Assembly (NCBI RefSeq): GCF_003248605.1
Contig: NZ_QFPF01000128.1
Coordinates: forward strand, 1 to 17,558
From: Microbacterium sp.
Lineage (GTDB): Bacteria; Actinomycetota; Actinomycetes; Actinomycetales; Microbacteriaceae
Direction: 5' to 3'
Length of the DNA stretch: 17,558 bases
Of the stretch, positions 8,202 through 16,274 are shown piece by piece. The translations under genes were made by a program, and so were the position numbers. Under the pieces are notes generated by a model that saw only the letters and a program-made list of their open reading frames with translations, was not told where the DNA came from and did no database searches. Numbering within the stretch: the first letter of the stretch is position 1; each line of letters opens with the position of its first letter.

Positions 8202-9113
8202 ATGCGCATCGATGATGAAACCCGCCCGGCGTCCCGCGACTGGGACGAGGCGTCGCATGCCGTGTCCTCGGCATACTTCGCCCACCGCCTTCGGCCGGCA
8301 GCGCACACAGATGCCTCGCACATGACCGTGAGCGGCGTGCAGTTCGACGGGGTCCGAATCGCCCGGATCGGGTGGGGCGCGCTCGTCGACGTTGAGACCG
8401 AGCATCGTGGCGGCGTAGCGGTCAACGTCCCTCTAAGCGGCAGCCTGCACTCGGTCATCGGCCGCGAGGATCTCCTCTCGACTCCGCATTCAGCCACCGT
8501 CTATCCCGCCGACACGCCAGTGCTGATCCGCCAATGGTCGCCGACCTGCAACATCCTCGGCGTCAGGTTCGACCGCGATTTCCTGGTGCGGCAAGTCGCA
8601 CGCGTTGCGGGCGGCTCGCGCAAGCTGCCCAATAGGATTCATCTCGACACGCCCGCGGGCAAGGCCTGGTTCCAGCTGGTGGCCGCGCTTCACCGCCAAC
8701 CCGCCCTGCCTGCCAGCGCGCAGACGCAGCTGGCGGGCGCGATCGCCGACTCCTTCGTCCTTGCGCTGCTTCCCGACGAATCTCCCACGCCAGCCGCACC
8801 GGGAATCGTGCGTCGCGTCGTCGATCGGATCGAAGCAGCCCCCGAACTGCCTTGGACCGCCGGCGACATGGCTGCGATGGCAGGAGTGTCGGTACGCAGG
8901 CTGCAGGAGGGTTTTCGCTCATATCTTGGCGAATCGCCGCGTGAGCACCTCGTACGCGTTCGACTCTCGCGCGCCCATGCAGACTTGCTCGATGCTCGCG
9001 GCACCGTTGCCGAAGTGGCCGCGGCATGGGGTTTCGGCCATCTGGGACGATTCGCATCCGACTACCGGCGCGCGTACGGCGAGAAGCCCTCCGACACGCT
9101 GCGTGGTTCCTGA
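8202..9113 (+). CDS. AraC-family regulator of the phenol hydroxylase genes
   Basis: Regulator of 303 residues: an N-terminal cupin-like sensing domain of the AraC_binding_2 type (about 20-190) and a C-terminal double helix-turn-helix (about 212-300). The first helix-turn-helix is around AGDMAAMAGVSVRRLQEGF. The second carries the signature WGFGHLGRFASDYRRAYGEKPSDTLR. The start is the ATG at 8202, preceded by GAGGAAG about 10 bases upstream; a longer open frame from 8043 has an unlikely Ser/Arg-rich extension through the promoter region. It lies immediately before a flavin reductase and a phenol hydroxylase, the arrangement of the rhodococcal pheR-pheA2A1 locus, so activation of those genes by phenol is likely. 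Confidence 0.85.
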   Translation: MRIDDETRPASRDWDEASHAVSSAYFAHRLRPAAHTDASHMTVSGVQFDGVRIARIGWGALVDVETEHRGGVAVNVPLSGSLHSVIGREDLLSTPHSATVYPADTPVLIRQWSPTCNILGVRFDRDFLVRQVARVAGGSRKLPNRIHLDTPAGKAWFQLVAALHRQPALPASAQTQLAGAIADSFVLALLPDESPTPAAPGIVRRVVDRIEAAPELPWTAGDMAAMAGVSVRRLQEGFRSYLGESPREHLVRVRLSRAHADLLDARGTVAEVAAAWGFGHLGRFASDYRRAYGEKPSDTLRGS

Positions 9114-9191
9114 GATCGTCCTTGCCGAACCCCGTGCGGTTTCCGCGCGATCCGACCACTCAGCAACATCTTCGGGCAGTTCGCCAGCGGA

Positions 9192-9701
9192 GTGACCGTG
9201 GTGACCTGCAGCGACCTGGAAGGCAATCCGCACGGTGCGACAGTAACGGCGTACACGGCCGTGTCGCTCGAGCCGCGCCTGTGCCAAGTCACCGTTACTC
9301 GCCGCTCTCGAGCGGCGCAGTATCTTGACGGGTCGCCGTTCGCGGTCAATATCCTCGCGGCGGATCAGGTGGACGTCGCTCTGCACTTCGCAGGCAGGCC
9401 GCGTATCGATGAGCCTGCGTGGGAGAACGGTCCGGTCGCCCCGATCATCCCCGGTTGCGCCGCCACTCTCTCCTGCATGCCGTGGCGTCAATATGACGGG
9501 GGCGACCACCTCATCGTCGTCGGCGAGATCATCGACGCCGTCGTGAACGACGTGCGTCCGCTCGTCTTCTATCGCAGCACCTTCCACGAACTCGGATTCC
9601 CGTCCGGCACAGCCTTGTGGAACGGCTCCTTCGACGACCCCGCCGCAGGTTGGTTCGACGCCGCCACACGCTTCATCCCCATTCACGCGCACTCCGCCTG
9701 A
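9192..9701 (+). CDS. pheA2: flavin reductase, phenol hydroxylase component B; start codon uncertain
   Basis: NAD(P)H:flavin oxidoreductase that would supply reduced FAD to the following monooxygenase. It has the flavin-reductase-like split-barrel pattern: GVTVVTCSDLEGNPHGATVTAYTAVSLEP, then SPFAVNILAADQ, then GDHLIVVGEI. From the GTG at 9192 the product is 169 residues but lacks the first helix of the family. The missing part (LSNIFGQFASG) is clearly encoded just upstream in the same frame (9159-9191). That frame is open back to the AraC stop at 9111-9113, which is itself in the same frame, yet holds no ATG, GTG, TTG or CTG. A one-base shift near 9157 would join it to a GTG at 9134 (VRFPRDPT). 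So either the gene carries a frameshift or sequencing error, or it uses an unusual start. Function by context and motif is secure; integrity is not. Confidence 0.75.
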   Translation: MTVVTCSDLEGNPHGATVTAYTAVSLEPRLCQVTVTRRSRAAQYLDGSPFAVNILAADQVDVALHFAGRPRIDEPAWENGPVAPIIPGCAATLSCMPWRQYDGGDHLIVVGEIIDAVVNDVRPLVFYRSTFHELGFPSGTALWNGSFDDPAAGWFDAATRFIPIHAHSA

Positions 9702-9728
9702 CCCGTTACGCACACGAAAGGAACACCC

Positions 9729-11297
9729 ATGACAATTTCCGAACCGGCGACACCGTCGACGACCCAGAACTTCGCGACGCGTCCGATGACGGGCGACGAG
9801 TACATCGAATCGCTGAGGGATGGTCGCGAGATCTACCTCCACGGCGAGCGCGTCGGCGACGTGACGACGCATCCCGCGTTCCGCAACTCGGTCCGCATGG
9901 TCGCCCGCATGTACGACTCGATGCACACCGGACCGCTCGTCGACACAGTCACCGCACCGACCGACACCGGCAACGGGGGTGTGACCATGCCCTTCTTCAA
10001 GACGCCGAAGAACTCCGACGACCTCCTTCGCGAACGCGACGCGATCGCCGCGTGGGCACGCATCAGCTACGGGTGGATGGGCCGCAGCCCCGACTACAAG
10101 GCCAGCTTCCTCGGAACGCTCCACGCGAACCGGGAGCTCTACGCGCCCTTCCAGGACAACGCAGAACGCTGGTACCGCGAGTCCCAGGAGAAGGTCTTGT
10201 ACTGGAACCACGCGATCATCAACCCGCCGGTCGATCGTCAACTGCCTCCCGACCAGGTCGGCGACGTCTACATGAAGGTGGAGAAGGAGACCGATGCCGG
10301 CTTGATCGTCTCCGGGGCAAAGGTCGTCGCGACCGGCTCGGCGATCACAAACTACAACTTCATCGCGCACTACGGCCTGCCGATCAAGAAGAAGGAGTTC
10401 GCGCTCATCTGCACGGTGCCGATGGACGCGCCCGGCATCAAACTGATCTCTCGCACGTCCTACGCACAGAACGCGGCCGTCGTCGGCACCCCGTTCGACT
10501 ACCCGCTTTCGAGCCGGATGGACGAGAACGACGCGATCTTCATCTTCGATAAGGTGCTGGTGCCCTGGGAGAACGTGTTCATGTACGGCGACGTCGACCG
10601 CATCAACGCCTTCTTCCCGCAATCCGGATTCCTCCCCCGCTTCACCTTCCAGGGGTGTACTCGCCTCGCAGTGAAGCTCGACTTCATCGCCGGGCTGCTG
10701 CTCAAGGCCCTGGACTCGACCGGATCGGGCGGGTTCCGCGGCGTGCAGACACGCGTCGGCGAGGTCATCGGCTGGCGCAACCTGTTCTGGGGACTGAGCG
10801 AAGTGATGGCGCGCGACCCCGAGCCTTGGCTGGGCGACGCCGTCATCCCGAAGCTCGAGTACGGCCTCACCTACCGGCAGTTCATGATCTCCGGATACCC
10901 GCGTGTGAAGGAGATCATCGAGCAGGATGTCGCGTCCGGCTTGATCTATCTGCCTTCCTCCGCCGCCGATTTCCAGAATCCCGAGGTGCGCCCGTACCTC
11001 GACAAGTACGTGCGAGGATCGGACGGCATTGAAGCCGTCGATCGAGTCAAAGTCATGAAGGCGCTGTGGGATGCCGTTGGCTCCGAGTTCGGCGGTCGCC
11101 ACGAGCTCTACGAGCGCAACTACTCCGGCAACCACGAGAATGTCAAGGCTGAGGTCCTGTTCGCGGCACAGGGCCGAGGCGATGCCGACAAGATGCGCGG
11201 TCTCGCCGAGCAGTTCCTCGGCGAATATGATCTCGACGGGTGGACCGTGCCCGACCTCATCGGCAACGACGACGTCCGGGTTTACGGCCGGTCCTGA
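9729..11297 (+). CDS. pheA1: two-component flavin-dependent phenol hydroxylase, oxygenase component
   Basis: HpaB-family monooxygenase of 522 residues that uses reduced FAD from the partner reductase to hydroxylate phenols in the ortho position. Recognisable blocks are [23 protein letters not shown] at the start (about 18-40), [37 protein letters not shown] (flavin region), [33 protein letters not shown] and [12 protein letters not shown] near the end. The whole protein closely resembles, from memory, rhodococcal PheA1-type phenol hydroxylases. Related enzymes attack 4-chlorophenol or 4-nitrophenol, so the exact substrate is open. The ATG has AAAGGA 8 bases upstream; the gene follows the reductase by 27 bases and ends just before a strong hairpin. 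Confidence 0.9.
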   Translation: MTISEPATPSTTQNFATRPMTGDEYIESLRDGREIYLHGERVGDVTTHPAFRNSVRMVARMYDSMHTGPLVDTVTAPTDTGNGGVTMPFFKTPKNSDDLLRERDAIAAWARISYGWMGRSPDYKASFLGTLHANRELYAPFQDNAERWYRESQEKVLYWNHAIINPPVDRQLPPDQVGDVYMKVEKETDAGLIVSGAKVVATGSAITNYNFIAHYGLPIKKKEFALICTVPMDAPGIKLISRTSYAQNAAVVGTPFDYPLSSRMDENDAIFIFDKVLVPWENVFMYGDVDRINAFFPQSGFLPRFTFQGCTRLAVKLDFIAGLLLKALDSTGSGGFRGVQTRVGEVIGWRNLFWGLSEVMARDPEPWLGDAVIPKLEYGLTYRQFMISGYPRVKEIIEQDVASGLIYLPSSAADFQNPEVRPYLDKYVRGSDGIEAVDRVKVMKALWDAVGSEFGGRHELYERNYSGNHENVKAEVLFAAQGRGDADKMRGLAEQFLGEYDLDGWTVPDLIGNDDVRVYGRS

Positions 11298-11310
11298 CTG
11301 ACCCACACCC

Positions 11311-11346
11311 CAACACCGCGCCGATCTCCGGGTCGGCGCGGTGTTG
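11311..11346 (+). terminator. hairpin terminator of the phenol hydroxylase genes
   Basis: A perfect 14-bp stem (CAACACCGCGCCGA at 11311-11324, complement at 11333-11346) encloses an 8-base loop, 13 bases after the pheA1 stop. There is no T-run after it, which is common for hairpin terminators in high-GC actinobacteria. Confidence 0.85.
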
Positions 11347-11469
11347 CACTCAGGGCGGCCGCACCGTCTTTCAGGGTAGACCGCCGCGCCCCGGTTATCG
11401 CGCCACCTCCATCCCTGCAGGAATCCGGTCCGCGCCCCGCGGTGCAGGGTGACGAGGGTGTCGACGCCG

Positions 11470-11502
11470 CTCCCGGCTGCCGTGAAGGTAGGCAGCCGGG
11501 AG
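11470..11502. terminator. perfect 12-bp hairpin, probable terminator of a truncated minus-strand gene
   Basis: CTCCCGGCTGCC (11470-11481) and its exact complement (11491-11502) flank a 9-base loop. On the minus strand it lies 9 bases after the stop codon at 11512-11514, so it probably terminated the gene whose last codons remain at 11512-11567. It could also stop transcription from the plus strand before the IS. Confidence 0.65.
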
Positions 11503-11511
11503 GGAGGGCCG

Positions 11512-11570
11512 TCAGACGAGGGCCAGGAAGCCCACGATCGCTGCGACGACGGAAAGAAGGCCGAGCACTA
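11512..11570 (-). pseudogene. C-terminal tail of a membrane protein left at the IS edge
   Basis: Reading leftward from the IS boundary, the minus strand encodes about 19 residues (LVLGLLSVVAAIVGFLALV) and a TGA at 11514-11512, followed at once by a hairpin. The peptide is a typical single transmembrane helix at the end of a protein. The rest of the gene is missing: the IS5-family element begins at the CTAG at 11568-11571. The identity of the protein cannot be determined from this tail. Confidence 0.4.
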
Positions 11571-12493
11571 GGCCGCGTTGATCAAGATGTTTCGGCGTCT
11601 CGTGGGCGAGTCTTGACGGGTGACGCGACAAGAGATCTCTGACGAGGTGTGGGCTGTGCTGGAGCCGTTGATGCCGCCGTGGACGGATCACCGTCTCGCC
11701 GTTGAGGGGATGGCGTGGAAGTTCCGCACCGGCGCGCCGTGGCGGGACGTGCCCGAGCGGTTCGGGAAGTGGAACTCGATCTACAAGCGTTTCAACCGGT
11801 GGGCCGAGGACGGCACATGGGAGAAGCTGCTGGCCGAGGTGCAGAAGCAGGCGGACGCTGCCGGGAAGATCGACTGGGTGGTCTCGATTGACTCCACGAT
11901 CGCGCGCGTGCATCAGCACGGTGCGACCCTCCCTCGGGACACAGGGGGCTCCACCGAATCACAAGAATCCGCGGGTCGAGCCGCCTGATCACGCGATCGG
12001 GCGCTCCCGCGGCGGGCTGACAACGAAGGTGCATCTGGTCGCCGATGGGCGCGGCAGGCCGTTGGGCATGGTGCTCACCGGCGGCAACACCGCCGACACC
12101 ACGATGCTCGCGGCCACGCTCGATGACATCTGCGTGCCCCGCGCGTCACGAGGGCGCCCGCGCACGCGACCTGATCGGGTACTCGCTGACAAGGGATACC
12201 CATCGAAGGCGAACCGGGCCTGGCTACGCGCGCACGGCATCGCGACGACCATCCCCGAACGCGACGATCAGATCGCGCACCGCCGGAAGAAGCCGGGCCG
12301 GCCGATCGACTTCGGCACCGATCAGAGAGAACGCTACAAAGGCCGCAACGTCGTCGAACGATGCTTCAACCGCCTCAAGCAGTGGCGCGGCATCGCAATG
12401 CGATCAGACAAACTCGCCCGAAACTACCGCGCTGCCATCTGCCTCTCCTCGACCCTCATCTGGATCAAGACCGACTTAATCAACACGCCCTAG
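11568..12493 (+). mobile_element. IS5-family (IS427-group-like) insertion sequence, copy B
   Basis: Element of about 920 bp flanked by CTAG on both sides (11568-11571 and 12490-12493). Imperfect terminal repeats lie inside: GCCGCGTTGATCAAG on the left, and GGCGTGTTGATTAAG reading inward from the right (12 of 15 match). It carries one transposase in two overlapping frames. CTAG (YTAR type) is a known kind of target for IS5 relatives; because it may be required at every site, matching CTAGs do not prove a simple insertion. It ends inside the truncated ATPase gene on the right and meets a different gene tail on the left. Confidence 0.85.
11620..12493 (+). CDS. IS5-family transposase, two frames joined by a shift
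   Basis: OrfA (GTG 11620 to TGA 11988, 122 residues) holds the N-terminal helix-turn-helix region, FRTGAPWRDVPERFG and the first catalytic Asp in VVSIDSTIARVHQHG. OrfB continues in the +1 frame through GAPPNHK, RSRGGLTTKVHL, the second Asp in VLADKGYPSK and the Glu in VVERCFNRLKQWRG, to TAG at 12491-12493. The frames join best at a run of five G (11944-11948), which would give one protein of about 290 residues. Related IS carry the same orfA/orfB split as I remember them, so this is probably recoding rather than damage. Seven codons after LMP are missing relative to the fragment at 1-99, which may weaken the enzyme. Confidence 0.82.
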
Positions 12494-12859
12494 GCGATCG
12501 GTGGTCAGGAGCCGCTCGCCTGTGGCCAGAGCGATCGCGCGAGCAGCCTTTGACTTTCCGCTGCCGTTGCGGCCAACGAAATACTGAACAGGATGCGACC
12601 AGTCCGAGACCTCGATGAAGTCGCGCTCCGAGCCATCCGAGTCGATCCCAAACACGCCGGCACGTCTGATGGTGACCGAGTCAGGGAACGCGCCTCCGTC
12701 ACTCGGCATCCGCGAGATGGACGTTACCTGGAGCGGAGGCTCCCAGGTGTGGTTGGCGAGGAACTGCTCTGCAGCTTGCGTCTCACTGGCAGCTTCAACC
12801 TGCTGACGGTCGATACTGCTGCCATTCGGCGCAACCGCCGATACGAGGAATCGGGTCAT
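12494..12859 (-). pseudogene. N-terminal part of an ATPase gene of the defence-like module, cut by the IS
   Basis: The first 122 residues of a P-loop protein remain, starting at ATG 12859, 20 bases after the DUF499 stop. Residues 90-103 (PVQYFVGRNGSGKS) contain a clear Walker A motif of the ABC/SMC-like AAA type, followed by KAARAIALATGERLLTTDR. The N-terminal ~60 residues form a small beta-rich segment I cannot assign with confidence. The frame then enters the IS5-family element and ends after a few foreign residues (stop at 12476). Walker B and all later motifs are lost, so no active ATPase can be made. It was the third gene of the methylase-DUF499 operon. Confidence 0.8.
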
Positions 12860-12879
12860 CGATCCGGTCCAGACTCTGG

Positions 12880-15800
12880 TCAGTTTTCGAAGCCGGAGCT
12901 CGGGTCGAACTTGAGTACGCGCGCGTTCTCGGAGATCGTGCGCACCTCGCCCTCGTCGAAGCCGTCGCTCTTGCTGGCCTGGATGTCGATCGTGATCTCG
13001 AGTCTCGCGCCAGCGCCCGCGAGTCGATCGATGATCTCGCGGGTCACGTTTCCGATGTCCCTCGAGTACCGATCCGGGTCGACCTTCACAGAGCCGAAGT
13101 AGCGGCTCGGGCGTCGCGGTGCAACGACGTCTTCGTTCGTCGTCGACTCGTCCGCTTCTTCATCGACAAGGACGATGTCGATCGGGCCAACCTCCGCGGC
13201 ACCCTCCTCAGCCGCGCGCGCAGCAGCCTCACGAGCCGCGGCGATGCGATCGGCGGACGCTTGCTCGTCAGCCTTGTTCCAGTCCACGAGGAGCGTGCTG
13301 TCGGTCACCTGGATCGCGGTGTTGTGCGCTGGAGGCACGATCAGCCCCCGGTAGCGACCGGCTTCGGTGTCCTTCGCCGTTGCGATCGCGAACTTCTCGC
13401 CGTCGACGAGGACGGAGTTGAGCGAACGTTCGATCGCGGAGTCGAGAGTCTCCCGGCGAACGAGTCGCGGCAAGTACACGTACCGGGTGAAGTAGCCCCA
13501 CAGCTCGCCGACGCTGATCTCGCCCTTGTCGCGCCACAGCTGTCCGAGCTCCTGATGCAGTGTGGCACCGAGGATCGGCGCACCGAGCTCCGTCACGAGC
13601 TGATCGTCGCGGGACAGCTTCGCGGCGACACGCTCCGCGAGAGAGCGGCCGCTCGAGTCGGGCACCTTATCCGTGATCAGCTCGAAGGGTTTGGTGGCGT
13701 CGAACTGCTCAGGGTAGACCGCCCACACGAAGGTGTCGCGGATCCGGTCTGACACCGTCCGGTCGAGGCGCGTGACCCAGTCGTCGGTCTGCTTGCGCTG
13801 CTGCACCGACAGGTTGAGGCTCTCGCTGGTCGCCTGCACACGCTTCCACGCGAGGTAGCTGCGCGCGGCGGCCTCCAGGCTCTCCAGCTCGCCTTTGTCG
13901 GCGACGAGGAAGACGAGGGTGTTGCGATGCACGCGCTGGCTGGCGCCCTTGGTCTCGATCGCGTCGCGCACCCACTGGTGGGCGGACGAGTCGGCGCCGT
14001 CCGACTTCCGCCGCGAGTGGCGCGGGTGAACAATCACCAGTCGCGCATCCTCGAGGTCGGGGACGTCGGCGCTGGATGCCGGGGCGACGTGTACACGATC
14101 GAACACACCGCGCGCGCGTTCCTCGCCGCGGAGGCGATCGGTGATCTCGTTCCACACCGTCTCGACGTCTTCACGGAGCCGCTCGGCATAGTCGTTAGCG
14201 GTCTTTGTCACCGATGGCTGGGTATCGAACCAGTAGTGGCCCTGCTCTTCGTAGAAGTACGTCGAGCGCTGAGCAAGTAGCTCGATCGCACTGCCGAAGT
14301 TGCCGAGGGTGTCACCGGGTGCTGCGGTTCCGAGCCAGACGTACTGCTTGTCGAGACCCTTTCGCGACGCCTTGATCCTGGGCGCGGCGCCCATGAAAAT
14401 CGTTCGCGCGATCCGCTGCGTCACGAACCTCTGCCCCAGGTTGGGGCGGTCCAGGTCGATCTGCTGCGCCATCGATCCTGGGCCGTCGATGTCGGAATCG
14501 ATGATCGGCTTCCACTGATCCTCGAGGTACTGGGTGAGGTCGGTGTTGACTGTCGTCGCCTCCAGCGGCACGTTGCCGGGGAGGATCAGCGGGGACGTGT
14601 CGTTGGATGCCCACAACTCGTGCACGATCGACGACACGAGCTTGAGCACGCCACGGGTGCGCTGGAAGCGCTCTAGCGTGGACCAGTCCTCGTATAGGCG
14701 GTCCAGCAATTCGGGGTGCAGCGGATACGAAGCTCGGATGCGCTGTTCGTAGTCGTCGCTCGGAGCCGCGGCATCCCGAGGGAACAGCGCCGTATTGCTC
14801 CGGTACAAGGTGACGAAGCTTCGAGCTACCGCCGAGATCGTGGTGAGGCCCTCAGCGTTGGGCGCCTGAAAGAGTCGGCGCCGCACGATCTCAAAAGACT
14901 CGTCCTTGCTCGACGGCCGCCACTGGTCAGCGACCCGGCGGATCACGTTCTGCAGTCGTTCCAGGGCGAGCTGACCGTTGGCGCCACCGATCTCGATGTC
15001 GCTTCCGCTCCCCGCTTCGCCGGTGTCGGATGCCGGGATCGAGACGACGAGCATCGCGCCAGGCACCGATCGGACGACTTCCGTCAGCGACTGCGCGAAC
15101 GTGAACTGCGTCTCGAACGAACCAGACGGAAGCTCCTTGTCTGTCACTAGCTGCCGCGCGTACGCGACCCACTCATCGATCAGGATCAGCGCCGGCGAAT
15201 ACTTCGCGATCAGCGTGCGCAACGCTTCGCCCGGGTTCGTGCCGGCGCGGTCGTCCTCAGCAATGAGGTCGTACGCTTCGCGGCCGCCGAGCTGCCAGGC
15301 GAGCTCGCCCCAGAGCGTGCGCACCTCGGTCCCGTCGTCCTTGATGAGCGGCGATCCCGCCTTCAAGTACGTGCCGACCAGTGCGACGCGCTTCACGCCC
15401 AGCGCCGCAAGATCCGGGTTCCCGGTCTCAGCAATGAGTTCCTGCAGCTCCTGCGGGAAGTCCTTCGCGGGCGTGCCGCTGAAGAGGTGGTAGAGAGCGA
15501 GCATCGAGTGCGTCTTGCCGCCACCGAAATTGGTCTGCAGGTTGACGACCGGGCTCGCGTTGCCGTCTCCGCCGCCCACGCGTCGGAGCGCGCGCGACAG
15601 CAGATCCCGCAGACCTTCGGTGAGGTACGTGCGGGTGAAGAACTCGACCGGGTCGCCATACTCGGGGCTCGTCGCCTGACCTGTTCGCACGAGATGCAGG
15701 TCGGCAGCGAACTCGGATGCCGTGAACTCGCCGCGTGCGACATCATCGTGCGGGCGGATCACCTCGCGCCAGGGCCGCAGACCTGAACCCGGGTCGAGGG

Positions 15801-16269
15801 TCACCGTCGTCCGCTTCACCTGCTTGCGCGTCTGATCCTCGAAGACGGTGCGCTGCAGGTCGACGCGGAGCTTGCGGACGTCTTCGGCGGAGTCGACTGC
15901 GCCGACGGCATGGAGCAGTCGCTCGATCGTGTCGAGCGCGCGCGCCGCGTCATCAGAACTGAACGGCTCGTTGTGCGCCCACAGATTTCGCGTCTCGCGC
16001 AGTTCGGAGCCGAAACCCTGTTGCGCACGCGACAGCACGTCCTTGAAGCGGTAGCCCTGCTCGGTGATCGCGCGAAGCTGCACCTGGACATCGTGTTTCG
16101 TCAACGTTCGGGCGGGCCCACCCCGGCGCTGAGCGTCTTCTTGTGCCCACGCGGCGGGCCAGTCAGACGTGCCGTAGGCGGCGGTCATCACTTCGTCGAC
16201 GGAATCAAGCAGTCCCTCCGACAACAGGTCGAAGGCCTTGCCCACGCGGTCACGGTTGTTCATCGCCAT
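12880..16269 (-). CDS. DUF499 ATPase (COG1483) with N-terminal Swt1-HEPN-like domain
   Basis: Large protein of 1129 residues. Residues ~60-125 look like a Swt1-type HEPN domain, with RNLWAHNEPF at 94-103 supplying the RxxxxH motif of HEPN ribonucleases. The AAA-type ATPase follows: Walker A TNFGGGKTH (about 246-254) and Walker B LILIDEW (361-367), then a long DUF499 body. An acidic linker (VDEEADESTTNED) leads to a final ~80-residue domain around SRYFGSVKVDPDRY. The ATG lies 5 bases after the methylase stop, so the two are co-transcribed and coupled. DUF499 proteins accompany DUF1156 methylases in defence islands; I recall a helicase-methylase-ATPase (Hma) grouping. The molecular role is unproven; an ATP-driven DNA sensor or remodeller is an inference. 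The frame appears intact. Confidence 0.88.
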   Translation of the reverse strand: MAMNNRDRVGKAFDLLSEGLLDSVDEVMTAAYGTSDWPAAWAQEDAQRRGGPARTLTKHDVQVQLRAITEQGYRFKDVLSRAQQGFGSELRETRNLWAHNEPFSSDDAARALDTIERLLHAVGAVDSAEDVRKLRVDLQRTVFEDQTRKQVKRTTVTLDPGSGLRPWREVIRPHDDVARGEFTASEFAADLHLVRTGQATSPEYGDPVEFFTRTYLTEGLRDLLSRALRRVGGGDGNASPVVNLQTNFGGGKTHSMLALYHLFSGTPAKDFPQELQELIAETGNPDLAALGVKRVALVGTYLKAGSPLIKDDGTEVRTLWGELAWQLGGREAYDLIAEDDRAGTNPGEALRTLIAKYSPALILIDEWVAYARQLVTDKELPSGSFETQFTFAQSLTEVVRSVPGAMLVVSIPASDTGEAGSGSDIEIGGANGQLALERLQNVIRRVADQWRPSSKDESFEIVRRRLFQAPNAEGLTTISAVARSFVTLYRSNTALFPRDAAAPSDDYEQRIRASYPLHPELLDRLYEDWSTLERFQRTRGVLKLVSSIVHELWASNDTSPLILPGNVPLEATTVNTDLTQYLEDQWKPIIDSDIDGPGSMAQQIDLDRPNLGQRFVTQRIARTIFMGAAPRIKASRKGLDKQYVWLGTAAPGDTLGNFGSAIELLAQRSTYFYEEQGHYWFDTQPSVTKTANDYAERLREDVETVWNEITDRLRGEERARGVFDRVHVAPASSADVPDLEDARLVIVHPRHSRRKSDGADSSAHQWVRDAIETKGASQRVHRNTLVFLVADKGELESLEAAARSYLAWKRVQATSESLNLSVQQRKQTDDWVTRLDRTVSDRIRDTFVWAVYPEQFDATKPFELITDKVPDSSGRSLAERVAAKLSRDDQLVTELGAPILGATLHQELGQLWRDKGEISVGELWGYFTRYVYLPRLVRRETLDSAIERSLNSVLVDGEKFAIATAKDTEAGRYRGLIVPPAHNTAIQVTDSTLLVDWNKADEQASADRIAAAREAAARAAEEGAAEVGPIDIVLVDEEADESTTNEDVVAPRRPSRYFGSVKVDPDRYSRDIGNVTREIIDRLAGAGARLEITIDIQASKSDGFDEGEVRTISENARVLKFDPSSGFEN

Positions 16270-16274
16270 CGAAC

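Noticed and set aside
8919..11306. 795-residue minus-strand open frame opposite the AraC, flavin reductase and phenol hydroxylase genes
   Set aside because: It mirrors well-recognised genes in a GC-rich region; its translation is a Val/Asp/Arg-rich shadow with no domain and no ribosome site.
11512..11919. 135-residue minus-strand open frame from inside the IS into the membrane tail
   Set aside because: Most of it is antisense to the IS transposase; only its last ~19 codons outside the IS look real, and these are reported as a remnant.
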